DNA from: an uncultured Bacteroidales bacterium
GTDB taxonomy: Bacteria > Bacteroidota > Bacteroidia > Bacteroidales > Paludibacteraceae
DNA: 64,000 bases
Direction of reading: 5' to 3'
Assembly: GCA_902782665.1 (NCBI GenBank)
Contig: CACZOA010000023.1
Coordinates: forward strand, 21,543 to 85,542
Positions within the stretch are counted from its first letter, which is position 1. Each line of letters starts with the position of its first letter. Below the pieces are notes generated by a model. That model was not told the origin of the DNA and searched no databases. It worked only from the letters and a program-made list of their open reading frames with translations. Below are positions 50,079-60,045 of this stretch, piece after piece. The position numbers and the translations under genes are program-made.

Positions 50079-51590
50079 TTATCTGTCACATTTAATTCTG
50101 TTGATGCTGAAGATGCGACGTTTGCCGTCGTCATCTTTTATTTTTAGCAAACCAGATGATAAGAATGTGTTATCATACCAATATTCGGTGTCTAAACCAC
50201 TGTACCTTTTTAGTTTTACGTCATCTTCCACGTATGTCACTTCTTCTTTCAATAATTCCTCTCCGCCATAACTGTATGAAACATGGTTCATATGACCGAA
50301 TGATGGATAGAACACCTCCAATGCCTGAGCCTTCTTGTTGATTGACAAGTGACGTCTAGGAACCCAGCTCTTCAACACTTCCAATGGTGCCGAGTTGCTC
50401 CATCCCATTTTTCCATTTTTGTCAAATTCCATCACGAAATAGTGAGTGTAGAAATATCCATCGAATTCTCGTTTATATGTAGTGGTTGTGTACGTTCCGC
50501 CTTGAGCGTTTGTCTTTACTTGAGTGACTGGAACTGTAATATAGGTAGGATAGTAAGCTTCTCCAACCAGCAGGTATTTGCCGTTTTCTTCTATGATCTT
50601 ATATGGCAACATATTGTAGTTGATAGTGTATTCGTCGCCTTTCTCTTCTTTTCTGGCTTTCTTTTTCTCAATTTTCTTCTGTCTTCTCTCTGTCATGTAT
50701 GAAGTGAAATTCTTTAGATCAAGATAGTTGATGTAAGTAGAGTAGGATGTTTTGCCATTCTCAACCTTTTTCAAAAACACACCGATTGATCTAACTGTGC
50801 CTTTTGTATCCTTGTCGGAGTATGTGCCAGAGATTATATAGCTGCCGTCGCTCATTTTGGAAGCAAACGCTGTTGCCGGATATTTATCTTCGGCATCAGG
50901 TGCCATTGTCATTTCGTTTTTAAGGTCACCGTCTGCAAACACATATAGCTTCATCACATAACCTTTATCTTGCTTTTCTTTGATGAATAGATGTGCTTCA
51001 TTCTGGTTGTCGTCTGTCTCGAACGACATGATGCTGAATTTCTTTTTGCTTGGCACAGTCAGGTTTGTCATCTTGCCAGCACCTGTCTTAGCATTCAAAG
51101 CGTACACGAATGGAAGCCCTTTCTGTGTTCCTGCCATGTATACGTAGTCTCCCATAACCTGGTTGTATGAAATGACTATTCTCTTGCCTATATCACCAGT
51201 CGACAATATTGGCTTCATTTTTTCACCGTCAATAAACAGCAATTCGAACTCTCCGTTTTTCTCCATAGAGAGTCTGTAGAGGTCATTTCCTTTCGTGATC
51301 TGATCAATGTTGTCTTTACGGGAAAATTCCGCATCCACACTCGTCACTTTGTTCAGCAATGTGTCGTATTTTGTGAACGTAAGTCTGTTATGGCCTTTTT
51401 GTGTGTTTTTTTGATTGTCATCATCTTTTGTGGTCAGAATCAATCCTTGCTTGCCAATGGCATCGCAACTTAAAAACTCGACTGATTTCTCTTTATCGAT
51501 CTCAATACGTTTGACATCTAGATTTTCAGCTTCCATACAAAGTGGTGAAGCAATTAATGTCATCAAAAATCCGAATTTTGTTAATCTCAT
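50079..51590 (-). CDS. Exported protein of unknown function, beta-propeller-like
   Basis: 503 aa, family not recognised. Signal peptide about 1-21 (MRLTKFGFLMTLIASPLCMEA). The mature part is a chain of short beta strands with recurring patterns (YVYMAGTQKGLPFVYAL, SYIISGTYSDKD, KYLLVGEAYYPTY), which suggests a propeller or similar all-beta fold. A Lys/Glu-rich stretch (about 307-325, RRQKKIEKKKARKEEK) interrupts it. Ends at the bidirectional terminator; the region upstream separates it from the esterase operon by a 15-bp palindrome. Confidence 0.78.
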   Translation of the reverse strand: MRLTKFGFLMTLIASPLCMEAENLDVKRIEIDKEKSVEFLSCDAIGKQGLILTTKDDDNQKNTQKGHNRLTFTKYDTLLNKVTSVDAEFSRKDNIDQITKGNDLYRLSMEKNGEFELLFIDGEKMKPILSTGDIGKRIVISYNQVMGDYVYMAGTQKGLPFVYALNAKTGAGKMTNLTVPSKKKFSIMSFETDDNQNEAHLFIKEKQDKGYVMKLYVFADGDLKNEMTMAPDAEDKYPATAFASKMSDGSYIISGTYSDKDTKGTVRSIGVFLKKVENGKTSYSTYINYLDLKNFTSYMTERRQKKIEKKKARKEEKGDEYTINYNMLPYKIIEENGKYLLVGEAYYPTYITVPVTQVKTNAQGGTYTTTTYKREFDGYFYTHYFVMEFDKNGKMGWSNSAPLEVLKSWVPRRHLSINKKAQALEVFYPSFGHMNHVSYSYGGEELLKEEVTYVEDDVKLKRYSGLDTEYWYDNTFLSSGLLKIKDDDGKRRIFSINRIKCDR

Positions 51591-51684
51591 GTTTAGTCCT
51601 TTTTTACGTAAAACTTAAAAATCATTTTCACCAAACCAACAAATGTTGAACGTAAAAATGTAATGACTTTCCAAATGTAATGGA

Positions 51685-51739
51685 TTATTTTTAAAAATAA
51701 CATATGAATTAATTTTGATTTTAGAAATTAATTCATATG
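51685..51739 (-). terminator. Long palindrome, likely terminator of the glycan operon
   Basis: Perfect 15-bp stem (51701-51715 with 51725-51739; CATATGAATTAATTT and its complement), 9-nt loop, followed on the minus strand by a T-rich self-complementary run (51685-51700). The stem is AT-rich, so termination is likely but not certain. Confidence 0.6.
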
Positions 51740-51776
51740 CTATTTGTGAGAGATCGGCATGTTGACGAGAAAAAAG

Positions 51777-52904
51777 TTATTTTACAATCTCATGCTTCTC
51801 CATAAATTCCATCAGTTCTCTTGTCATATCGTTCTGCTTTTCTGCACTCGGATGCCAGTCTGTGCCGTAACCGAATTTGCCATCATCAGGAGTGAAATTG
51901 AATCGGTAAACTTTGTCGTCTCCATCTTTTGCCATCTGGAATGCTATTTCGTCAAGTGTCATCATCACATCCGACAGTGCTTTGTCGTGCATCATCGGAC
52001 CTGTCATCAATACAAGTTTGCTTCCTGGATTTGTGGCTCTGATCTTTGCAACGAAGTTTTTTGCTGCCGACTTGAATTTCTCGATATCGTAGTTGTCTTC
52101 ACTAGTGTCGTTGGTGCCGAGGTTGAGGAACACGACGTCTGCTTTGAAACTGTTGTGATCCCACTTGTATGTGGTGTCGCAGAATAGGGTATAGTCGTAT
52201 AGTGTGCTCATGTTGACGGAACTTCCTTCTTTCACGTCGCCATAATTACGGTATATTCCATAACCTGATTTAGCAAACACTATATATTCGGCGTCATATT
52301 TCTCTGATATCTGATATGCGAAGGTTTTGGTGAAATCCTCAGTCTCATAGTTGAATGTCTGCGATCTGTCACCGTCCACACCATATCCGCATGTGATGGA
52401 GTTGCCGATAAAATAGAATTTGTTTTTCTTTTCTGTCTCATCTTTTATCAAATCTCCATCTGTCTTGAATCCGTGAAATTCCGGTTGCAGCTCGTGTCCT
52501 TCGTCGCAATAAACAACCTTGACGCTATGAATCTGATTTTTGTCAAGACTGTCCGCTAAAACAATCCTGTCTTCATAACTTGTTTCTGTGAATCCGATTT
52601 TCTTTCGATCTTTCCCGTCTACCTCTACCATGAAGTATCCACTGTGTGGCTTGGCAAGCATGGTGATTTTAGAGCCTATGAATTTTGTGGATATTGTCAC
52701 TCCAGGGTATGACCATTTAGCCATTGTCTCTTTTCGAGTAAAATCTCCGTGATGTCTATCATATGTTTCATACACTACACGTCCGGAAATTTTGATTCTT
52801 TCGTCACTGGCATCGATTAAAGAATGGTCGTATCCGCATCCTGTTGATAGAATCGCTGTTGATGTGATCATGGCCGCTGAAAATAAATGAGATAACTTTA
52901 TCAT
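51777..52904 (-). CDS. SGNH-hydrolase (CE2-like) esterase lipoprotein
   Basis: 375 aa. Lipoprotein signal with lipobox STGC (Cys23). An N-terminal beta-sandwich (about 35-150) precedes an SGNH domain: nucleophile Ser169 in FIGNSITCGYG, SGYGI, LGTND and the Asp349/His351 pair in DWHPS. This two-domain layout is that of carbohydrate esterase family 2, which removes acetyl groups from glycans. Last gene of the operon starting with the amidase; 23 bp after DUF4922. It is expected on the periplasmic side of the outer membrane or at the surface. Confidence 0.88.
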   Translation of the reverse strand: MIKLSHLFSAAMITSTAILSTGCGYDHSLIDASDERIKISGRVVYETYDRHHGDFTRKETMAKWSYPGVTISTKFIGSKITMLAKPHSGYFMVEVDGKDRKKIGFTETSYEDRIVLADSLDKNQIHSVKVVYCDEGHELQPEFHGFKTDGDLIKDETEKKNKFYFIGNSITCGYGVDGDRSQTFNYETEDFTKTFAYQISEKYDAEYIVFAKSGYGIYRNYGDVKEGSSVNMSTLYDYTLFCDTTYKWDHNSFKADVVFLNLGTNDTSEDNYDIEKFKSAAKNFVAKIRATNPGSKLVLMTGPMMHDKALSDVMMTLDEIAFQMAKDGDDKVYRFNFTPDDGKFGYGTDWHPSAEKQNDMTRELMEFMEKHEIVK

Positions 52905-52927
52905 AATATGTCTCGATTTTATAGCTT

Positions 52928-53758
52928 TTATATTGAAACTTCTTTATATATCTGGCGAATCATTGCTTCATCCACATCTTCAAAATCATCTGGTTTTGGG
53001 AAAACCAATATTCCAGCCATGTCTATCACGCCTGGACTGATCATTCTTCCTTGATCATAGTATGACGGACGGTGCTTTTCTCTTGGAAATACCCATACAT
53101 TCCATGTCTGTGTGGATGTGATGAAGTGTGCCACCACATTCATTCGTGGTTCCCATTCGTCTTCCTTGATTGTCAGTTTGTTGTATAAAGATGAATATTG
53201 TTTGCAGATAGACTCTTTGTCCGAACTTTCAAACACGAAACATTTTCTGCCGAAGTCGCGGATCTCACCGTCTGCGATATCAAATTCTGATATGGCTTTT
53301 TCATCAAGTGGCATCAACCCGGTCTGCACGGCTTGGAAATGCATGTGGTCTGGGGCTGAAGCTCCGCATTTAGGGCCGTTGTAGAGTAGGGTGAAGTCTG
53401 GCAGATCTTTGCTCAAATCAAGCATTGTGGCGAAATGAGGAAGGATCTCTTGACGTTCGTGACGCATAAGAGGAATAGTGAGATGCTTTTTCAAAATCGG
53501 GAAAGGATTTTTGAGTATCTCAAAATTGTCGTTGTATATCACGCTTGGCTGGTCAGCTGGACGGTTTTCTTTACAAAGAAAGCATTTGCGTTTTGCGATT
53601 GTAGCCTTGTCGAGTTTGGCTCCAGACGACACCGCTCTCGCAGGATTGTGTTGAGCCACAACCTTATAACCGTCGACTAAGAAAACCTTTGTCAAAACAT
53701 CAAGATTCTCATTCGCCGGGATAAGTGTATCGTAAACTTTCTTCTGTATTTCGCTCAT
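52928..53758 (-). CDS. DUF4922 protein, HIT/GalT-like nucleotidyltransferase or phosphorylase
   Basis: 276 aa cytoplasmic protein. GASAPDHMHFQ (His138, His140) is the HxH active-site form of GalT, Ap4A phosphorylase and GDP-glucose phosphorylase enzymes, and CFLC (Cys59, Cys62) sits where such proteins bind zinc. A second half-domain, NVWVFPREKHRPSYY, matches the FPRxHRP repeat. It therefore probably phosphorolyses or transfers nucleotides on an NDP-sugar. DUF4922 has no published activity that I know of. Placed between a GT2/unknown pair and an esterase lipoprotein. Confidence 0.85.
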   Translation of the reverse strand: MSEIQKKVYDTLIPANENLDVLTKVFLVDGYKVVAQHNPARAVSSGAKLDKATIAKRKCFLCKENRPADQPSVIYNDNFEILKNPFPILKKHLTIPLMRHERQEILPHFATMLDLSKDLPDFTLLYNGPKCGASAPDHMHFQAVQTGLMPLDEKAISEFDIADGEIRDFGRKCFVFESSDKESICKQYSSLYNKLTIKEDEWEPRMNVVAHFITSTQTWNVWVFPREKHRPSYYDQGRMISPGVIDMAGILVFPKPDDFEDVDEAMIRQIYKEVSI

Positions 53759-53806
53759 AGTTTAATAGTTTTAAATAGAAAACTGTATCTCCAGCCGCTA
53801 TTGTCT

Positions 53807-55327
53807 CTATTTCGCAAGCAGTTGACGGTGGAACATTTCCCTCTCAAGCAGAGCAGCCTCTTCTGTGTCACGTTTGAATTGCAGTTCCGCTGTGTGGATG
53901 AAATTAAGTTTATCTACCAGTTTAGAGTTGCTCTCAGATGAGATATATTTCTGTAGCACGACAGTCTTATATTTCTGAGCCATGCTTAGGAAGTTCTCGT
54001 AGCGAGGCATAGCTGAAGTAAGACGCAGTCTGGAGTCCATGAATGCGGTTGATGCGAAAGCTCTGTCTACGAATCTGTACAGACCGCTCAGACAACACTG
54101 TGGCATAGCTTCGCCGAGATGCATTGCGTCGGCTTTAGAGAAAAGATCCATATCTGGATGGATGGAAAGCACCATTCCCGCTTTTGTCTCCGCCATACGT
54201 TTCACGATATATCGGATGTCAGCGGCTTTGATCAGCGTGTTGTATTGGATTTCGATCACGATGTCTGCGATCTGCACCAAGTCGATAGGAAGATTGTATT
54301 CAGTTTCGTAAGCAGGGTAGCCGGTATAAAGGAAATGTGGTTCCTTTAATCTCACGTCTACGGAATCATCTCCATAATATCTCTTCAATTCAACAGCGAT
54401 CTTGGTTTTTTGCTCGTATCTGTGTATGTTCAGTTCATCGTCATCCTTAGTGCACTCGTCGCCAAGCAAAAGGACGAGCACTTTGGGCTTTTCTTCTTTC
54501 TCGACGATTTTTGCGATGCTTTCATTTTCTTTGATCTGGTCAAACGGAATGTTTGCCTTCAGACGCATCATGTCGAAGTGGAGATCCATTGCGAAGTTGG
54601 CGAGATCGGATGATGTGCCTCTCTCGTTGTTTATGATATTTTCGTATCCTGGCAAATAGACTTCATCGTAGAGAGCGTCGCAGATATGGACTATTTCTCC
54701 ACGTTTGTTGAATGAGTTGTTGAAGATCATTCTGTCTAGTTGCATGAATCCGTTATCTTTCTGATAGACGTCGTATTTCTCGCAGTTTATTCCGAAGACG
54801 GTGCCGAAATCTCTGTCGTAGACGGACATTCCAGTCGTCGGGTTGGCAAGACGCATTCTGATTCTGCGGCCGTTCACCAATTTGTTGTAGTCGGAGTAGG
54901 TGATCATTGCGTCGGTCTCCACCATCACACGGACCAATTCCGACAATTCGCTTGGGTGTATATTGTAGTCAACAAGACGGCTGAAGAAGATCGCATAATG
55001 TCTGTTCTCTGGTTTTGAGCTTTTCACATATTCAGCTTCTGGTGAACCGAGGACAGCATCGATCAGACTGCCATTCATTTTCTCGTTGGCGTTGCAGTCA
55101 CGGTCTACATAGATGATGTTGTTCTTCCTTTTTCTGTCAGAGTTGAAATTAGGGAAGTCAAGTTTTATGATTGTGGATGTGAAATTGGCATTATACAGTT
55201 TGCCGCCAATCATCACGTCGGAAGACAGGTTCACATCCTTGATCAGTTCCTGGAATTTGTCTTCACACGCCTGATTGCGGAATGCAGCGTAGAATATTAG
55301 CGATATGTTGATGTTTTCGATTTCCAT
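53807..55327 (-). CDS. Unknown protein in the envelope-glycan operon
   Basis: 506 aa, not recognised. It has no signal peptide or membrane segment, so it is cytoplasmic. It opens with short alternating strands (INISLIFYAAFRNQACE) and has a central Rossmann-like pattern (KPKVLVLLLGDECTKDDDEL, VQIADIVIEIQYNTLIKAADI). It lies 11 bp after the GT2 gene and 48 bp before DUF4922. A link to glycan synthesis follows only from its position. Confidence 0.7.
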   Translation of the reverse strand: MEIENINISLIFYAAFRNQACEDKFQELIKDVNLSSDVMIGGKLYNANFTSTIIKLDFPNFNSDRKRKNNIIYVDRDCNANEKMNGSLIDAVLGSPEAEYVKSSKPENRHYAIFFSRLVDYNIHPSELSELVRVMVETDAMITYSDYNKLVNGRRIRMRLANPTTGMSVYDRDFGTVFGINCEKYDVYQKDNGFMQLDRMIFNNSFNKRGEIVHICDALYDEVYLPGYENIINNERGTSSDLANFAMDLHFDMMRLKANIPFDQIKENESIAKIVEKEEKPKVLVLLLGDECTKDDDELNIHRYEQKTKIAVELKRYYGDDSVDVRLKEPHFLYTGYPAYETEYNLPIDLVQIADIVIEIQYNTLIKAADIRYIVKRMAETKAGMVLSIHPDMDLFSKADAMHLGEAMPQCCLSGLYRFVDRAFASTAFMDSRLRLTSAMPRYENFLSMAQKYKTVVLQKYISSESNSKLVDKLNFIHTAELQFKRDTEEAALLEREMFHRQLLAK

Positions 55328-55338
55328 TACCTGATTGT

Positions 55339-56787
55339 TTATTTGTTAAAACCTCTTGACAACATCTCTATTGTGCGGATAGAATCCTTGTAGTTGTTGT
55401 TTGCGTTTATTTTCTCAACAGAAAGAGAAGAATCGGAGTTGCCTCCCCATCTGCGGCAGCAGTACAGACTGTCGTAGATTCTTCCGATCTTGTATTTCTT
55501 CGACATCTGCAATCCTACAGCGTAATCCTCGCCATAACTTGCGTTAGGGATAGGTATCTCCACAAGTACAGGAGTGAAGAATGCTCGTGGTGCTCCCAAA
55601 CCGTTGATTCTGACAGCGTTGTTAGGACCCTCTTTGTCTGTCCACTCTTTGTGGGCGATCAATCCCGGTGGGATAGGGTTGAGGTCGAAGTCTGTAAGTG
55701 AGTATGATCCAATCACCATCGCGCATTTGTTCTGTTCAAATGCATCGACTATCTTCTGCAAAGTGTTTTCGTCCTGATAGACGTCATCGCTGTCGAGCTG
55801 GACACAGTATAGTCCACAAGCCTCATGGCGTACAGCCTCCATCCAGCATCCTCCGATTCCGAGGTCTGTGCGAGATGGGAATATATGGTAGAGACGGTTG
55901 TTCTCGTTGGCAAGTTTGATAAGCTTGTCAGTTGTTTTGTCTGTGGAGAAATTGTCGACTACGATCACATTCACTTTTCCGTCTTTCAGTTTTTGGCTGA
56001 GTGCGGATTTCACAGCGTCTTCAATAGTTTTCTCACGGTTTCTCACAGGAATGATCACCGAGACTTTGAATTTGTAGTTCTCGGCATAGTCCGTGGTCTC
56101 TATTTTGATTCTGTTTGTCTGAGTGTAATCGATATATGTCCCTGCTATTTTAGAATACTCAAGATATGCTCTTTGCATCTCGAGTTGTTTAAGTTCATTG
56201 TTAGGGTTGACATAGTCAAACTGTTTGTCTTCGGCGCTACGGCTGTCGAATTCGCTTTCCTGATACAGAGTCTGGCGGATATGGTATGTGTCGCCATTCT
56301 GGCAAAGCATCAGACGCATGAAATAGTAGGCTGCGTAGTCATAGTCGTCGGCCATCTTCTCGCTCGCCTTGACCCATTCCGATGCTTTGTAGAGCACGAT
56401 GCTTCCCATGTTGAAGTCTTCTCTCACGCTGCCTATCTGTGGCGCTATCACAGGAGTGTCGTGAGCCTCTCCTTCGGAAATGGTGATGTAATTCGAGTAG
56501 ACGCATGTGCGTCCTGTGTAAGCGGCTGCAAACGCAAATTCACTTTCACCTCCGTTGATGAGTTTGCAATCCACATTGTGTGTGATGAGCATCAAATAGT
56601 CGTCTGGGCAGAAGTTGGCTTTTTTCAAAGCTTGGGATACCTGCCACACCGAACGACTGCTTCCTAAAATATGTTCGGCATCATCCACTTTGTCAAGCAG
56701 AATGTAGTCTGCCTCTGCAGTCTTTTTCCCATTGAATCTGTTTCCGACGCTCTCGTCTACAAATTCAGTATATACATATATTTTCAT
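55339..56787 (-). CDS. Two-part GT2 glycosyltransferase
   Basis: 482 aa. The C-terminal part (about 235-480) is a GT2 domain: FKVSVIIPVRNREKTIEDAV, VIVVDNFSTDKTTD, metal-binding VQLDSDDVY and the acceptor-site ASYGEDYAVG. The N-terminal 230 residues look like a second, degenerate glycosyltransferase-like domain (MKIYVYTEFVDES; GSIVLYKASEWVKAS). No membrane segment. It starts 36 bp after the amidase gene; likely cytoplasmic, acting on a lipid-linked or peptidoglycan precursor acceptor (inference). Confidence 0.85.
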   Translation of the reverse strand: MKIYVYTEFVDESVGNRFNGKKTAEADYILLDKVDDAEHILGSSRSVWQVSQALKKANFCPDDYLMLITHNVDCKLINGGESEFAFAAAYTGRTCVYSNYITISEGEAHDTPVIAPQIGSVREDFNMGSIVLYKASEWVKASEKMADDYDYAAYYFMRLMLCQNGDTYHIRQTLYQESEFDSRSAEDKQFDYVNPNNELKQLEMQRAYLEYSKIAGTYIDYTQTNRIKIETTDYAENYKFKVSVIIPVRNREKTIEDAVKSALSQKLKDGKVNVIVVDNFSTDKTTDKLIKLANENNRLYHIFPSRTDLGIGGCWMEAVRHEACGLYCVQLDSDDVYQDENTLQKIVDAFEQNKCAMVIGSYSLTDFDLNPIPPGLIAHKEWTDKEGPNNAVRINGLGAPRAFFTPVLVEIPIPNASYGEDYAVGLQMSKKYKIGRIYDSLYCCRRWGGNSDSSLSVEKINANNNYKDSIRTIEMLSRGFNK

Positions 56788-56823
56788 TTTCCTACTTTGT
56801 CGTTTTCTTTGGTGTTGTTTTCT

Positions 56824-59800
56824 TTACAACTGTTTTTTTCTTTGCTGTTGCTGTCTTTTGGCGGCATTCTTCGATTTTGACGCTTTGTTTTTGTTTCCTG
56901 TCAAACCGAAAAATGTGACAAGCTCTTTCATGAATTGGTCTTGTTCATCTTCATCTATGCTTTCAAACGGAACCGCGCTGATGAGAGTGTTCAGTTTGCC
57001 TTTCTGTCCGACAGCTGCAGGCTCGCCATTCTCAAGGTATCTGAACACGACAAATGCGTTTGGATTGCCTTTGTCGAGAATGTTAGGCGACGCTACTGTG
57101 TATTGGCGTTCACTTGGCCTGTTGTTGAACTTATAGCTACGTTTGAAGTCATTCTTGATGCTGAATGAACTTTGTATCTGACTAAGTTGGATATCACTTT
57201 TTGGTAGTGGAGTCAGATACTCGATAGCATGAGTTTTACACCATAGAATGTCAGCTGTTGCCGCTTTTAGTTTGACACCCAAAACCTCATTGGCGAATTT
57301 CGCTACGGAAGGGTATTCCGCTTTTGTCTCTTCAATCTCCGACATGATGTATGCTCCAGACATGAAGAGGTTTCCTCCCGACAACAGATATTTCGTCAAT
57401 CTTTTTCGTGTGGCATAATTCAGCACGTTGTAACGCTTTTGCATTCCACATTTTGTCTCTTTCTCCATTCCAAGGATGTAGTCCACCAAACAGAAATGGT
57501 TTTTGTCGACGTTGGTATGCGTCTCAAATGCTTCGTCGCTCATGGAAACAAAACTGAATCCTAGTGAGTGCAGTGCTTTCCCATGTACGTATGGATAGTT
57601 GAATGTGTTTCCTGCGATGATTTGGCCTTCCAGATTTTTCTCACAAGCTCCGAATCCCGGTTGGTCGTTGGAAATGTATGGGTTACTCTTGATAAAATCT
57701 GTTTGACTGCCAGTTTTAGATATGTCTCTTATATATGGCACTCCTGGATCTTTGTTGTCTACAAATCCACCTGACAGAGAGTCTTCAAAGAATTCTGGTC
57801 CTGACACACGGTTGAATCCATTCACGATCAGCACTCTTCCTTTTTCTTTGGAAGCGATGCTTGCTGACAAAATCTCAGTAGGGAAGCTCTCTCCTCCTCT
57901 GTTGACCGCTGTCACTTTGAACCTGTAGATGGAATCTTTGTGCAGCTCCATTGAGTATTTGTTGTTTTCCAAATAGATTCCGTTGTTGAATCCGTTGTCA
58001 CCGATTGCGGTGTAGAGGATGTATCCGTCTGTTGTGACTGATGGTTCGAGACTGTCTTTTGTCGGTCTCCAAGATAAATTTATTTTGTCTCCGTTGAAAT
58101 CGATGGCGAAGTGAGACGGTGCGAGCGGAGTGAACTCATAATCTTCTACCTTGTTGATGCTGGCTATGAATTTTATGACAGCCTTATAGATAGAGCGTGC
58201 GACGGTAAATTTGAACTCTGGGTCGAGCGCGTACTTCATGTCTTCAAAATTTTGATGTGACAGAAGTTCAAGCAACATAGTAGGGACCTCAGGCACTCTT
58301 GCCTCGTAATAAGCCTCGTCTCTCAAACCACGGTTGTGCCAGTCTGGACAATATACTTTCTTGATGTCCTCGACCACCTGTGATTCCACCATGTCCGCGA
58401 AATCACGTGATGCCATGCGGGAAAGACCGGTAGGGTATTCCGTTTTTCCCATATCACTTGTCAGGAATATTGCCAGTGAGCCGACAGTAGACGTGTCGAT
58501 GCCGGCATCAGTATGTAGGGCAAGAGCCAAATCGATAGGCACGCCGATACCTTTTGTCTTTTTGTTGAGACGCGAGCCTCCCGACAGAGCGTTCACCCAA
58601 ATTGCGCGGCTCATGTAGTCTGTTTTGTATTCGTTGTTTTGGCCGCAGTAGACACTGTCGGAGAATCCGGCCATCTGTAGCCAGTAGCGTGCACATTCCA
58701 GATATTTTGGCTTTTCACTTGTGAAAAAGAAAGGATCTGGAGCACCAGGGATAGGAGCGATGCTTCTCTCCACACATCCGACACCTCCTCCGAATTTTAC
58801 AGCGTCAGCGGTGATATGATTGCCTTTTTCTTCGCTTTGGTTAGTCAGACGCACCTTGCCCATTTCCGGATGTGATCCGGCTTTGAATTTGAATTTGCCA
58901 AGGTAAATCCATGTGCCGCCACCTTTAGTCTGGTCTACTACAAACTCCGTTTCTCCACCAGTATGGTAGACAGTGTAGTGGGCATCTTCAGTGCTTTTGG
59001 AAACAGTCTTATATGACACATAAACCGCATATTCTCCATCTTCAGGAATCTCAGGAATCCAGTCAGTGTAGGCTGAACCGTTAGGATGTGAACGGATTAC
59101 TCGATAAGAACCGTCAGCAAAAGGATTGTCGCCATGACGATATATCTTTTTCTTTTGAGCGTATCCTGTCGTGTCGACTCTATCAGGGTTTGGATTGTGC
59201 CATTTGGCACGACGGGCGTTTTCTTCCACGTATTCAGTGGTCTTCGCAGATTCAAAATCTACGATCACCTCATTTTTCTGGACATCCCTTTCTCTTGGAT
59301 AAAAAACGTTAGCTCCAGCGTTTTCCAACATCGGAATCAGATAAGGCAAAACGACCGAAGGGGTATAAGTGTCTTCGGAGATTCCCCAGAAGCGAGGACG
59401 TTGCAGGATCCATAGGTTTTGTGACGGTTCGAAATAGTAGCCGTGACTTGCCCATAGAGCGATATGTCGACCCTGTAGACCAGCGGAAGGAGAACATGGA
59501 GCACCAACCTTAGTGACCACATTCTTTAAATCATCTTTGTCTCTGTTTCTGAGATTAAGTATTCGAGACTTGTCTTTTTTTGTCTCTTTACGCATCTCAT
59601 TGGGGACATAGTCATAAATATTTTTAGAAGAGATGTATAGCTCAACATCGAAATTTGTATATGGGGCAGGAAGATTTTTGCTGATGCTGTCTTTCAACGC
59701 TTTTATCGCGTCTTCTCTGAAGTTGACATTTTTGAAAGGTTTGCTGAGAGATATTTGAATTAGAGAGTCGCTCTGATTTGTGCTGTAATTGTCAACTTTT

Positions 59801-59952
59801 AGGTTTCCGTATCTCAATGTCGGATAGTTTGCCTCCCTGAACCACGTAAAGACACTGTCAAGCGAACTGTTGATTGAACCGTCCGTTTTTTGTGCCGCTA
59901 TGCTGGTGCAAATAGCTAAGAATAAAAAAATACCGTATAATCGTCGTGTCAC
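56824..59952 (-). CDS. Large exported amidase_3 protein with inserted golvesin domain
   Basis: 1042 aa. Signal peptide 1-20. Amidase_3 zinc hydrolase parts are split: WASHGYYF (His170) and RERD before a golvesin-C-like module (about 265-390; SHPNGSAYTDWIPEIPEDGE, ITADAVKFGGGVG), then LALHTDAG (His480) and the catalytic MLLELLSHQNFED (Glu562). An Fn3-like domain follows (about 605-695), and a C-terminal region (about 700-1000) with VLIVNGFNRVSGPEF. Such proteins are often misnamed xanthan lyase. It would cut the amide bond in peptidoglycan, but the insertion suggests a special substrate. First gene of the operon; good promoter at 59976-60007. Confidence 0.85.
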   Translation of the reverse strand: MTRRLYGIFLFLAICTSIAAQKTDGSINSSLDSVFTWFREANYPTLRYGNLKVDNYSTNQSDSLIQISLSKPFKNVNFREDAIKALKDSISKNLPAPYTNFDVELYISSKNIYDYVPNEMRKETKKDKSRILNLRNRDKDDLKNVVTKVGAPCSPSAGLQGRHIALWASHGYYFEPSQNLWILQRPRFWGISEDTYTPSVVLPYLIPMLENAGANVFYPRERDVQKNEVIVDFESAKTTEYVEENARRAKWHNPNPDRVDTTGYAQKKKIYRHGDNPFADGSYRVIRSHPNGSAYTDWIPEIPEDGEYAVYVSYKTVSKSTEDAHYTVYHTGGETEFVVDQTKGGGTWIYLGKFKFKAGSHPEMGKVRLTNQSEEKGNHITADAVKFGGGVGCVERSIAPIPGAPDPFFFTSEKPKYLECARYWLQMAGFSDSVYCGQNNEYKTDYMSRAIWVNALSGGSRLNKKTKGIGVPIDLALALHTDAGIDTSTVGSLAIFLTSDMGKTEYPTGLSRMASRDFADMVESQVVEDIKKVYCPDWHNRGLRDEAYYEARVPEVPTMLLELLSHQNFEDMKYALDPEFKFTVARSIYKAVIKFIASINKVEDYEFTPLAPSHFAIDFNGDKINLSWRPTKDSLEPSVTTDGYILYTAIGDNGFNNGIYLENNKYSMELHKDSIYRFKVTAVNRGGESFPTEILSASIASKEKGRVLIVNGFNRVSGPEFFEDSLSGGFVDNKDPGVPYIRDISKTGSQTDFIKSNPYISNDQPGFGACEKNLEGQIIAGNTFNYPYVHGKALHSLGFSFVSMSDEAFETHTNVDKNHFCLVDYILGMEKETKCGMQKRYNVLNYATRKRLTKYLLSGGNLFMSGAYIMSEIEETKAEYPSVAKFANEVLGVKLKAATADILWCKTHAIEYLTPLPKSDIQLSQIQSSFSIKNDFKRSYKFNNRPSERQYTVASPNILDKGNPNAFVVFRYLENGEPAAVGQKGKLNTLISAVPFESIDEDEQDQFMKELVTFFGLTGNKNKASKSKNAAKRQQQQRKKQL

Positions 59953-59975
59953 GTCTTAGATTCTTAATATGTGTG

Positions 59976-60007
59976 CAAATATAGCATAAAATCAATTTTT
60001 ATACAAA
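59976..60007 (-). promoter_or_regulatory. Promoter of the amidase-esterase operon
   Basis: Minus strand: TTTG (60004-60007), 20-bp spacer, TATATTTG (59976-59983), 24 bp before the ATG at 59952. Confidence 0.75.
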
Positions 60008-60045
60008 AATCTTGAATGTCGAATTAAAATAATGCTTATATTCGC

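Noticed and set aside
55825-56667. 280-codon + strand frame opposite the GT2 gene
   Set aside because: Antisense shadow of a GT2 domain with intact motifs; Cys- and Phe-rich composition typical of a false frame.
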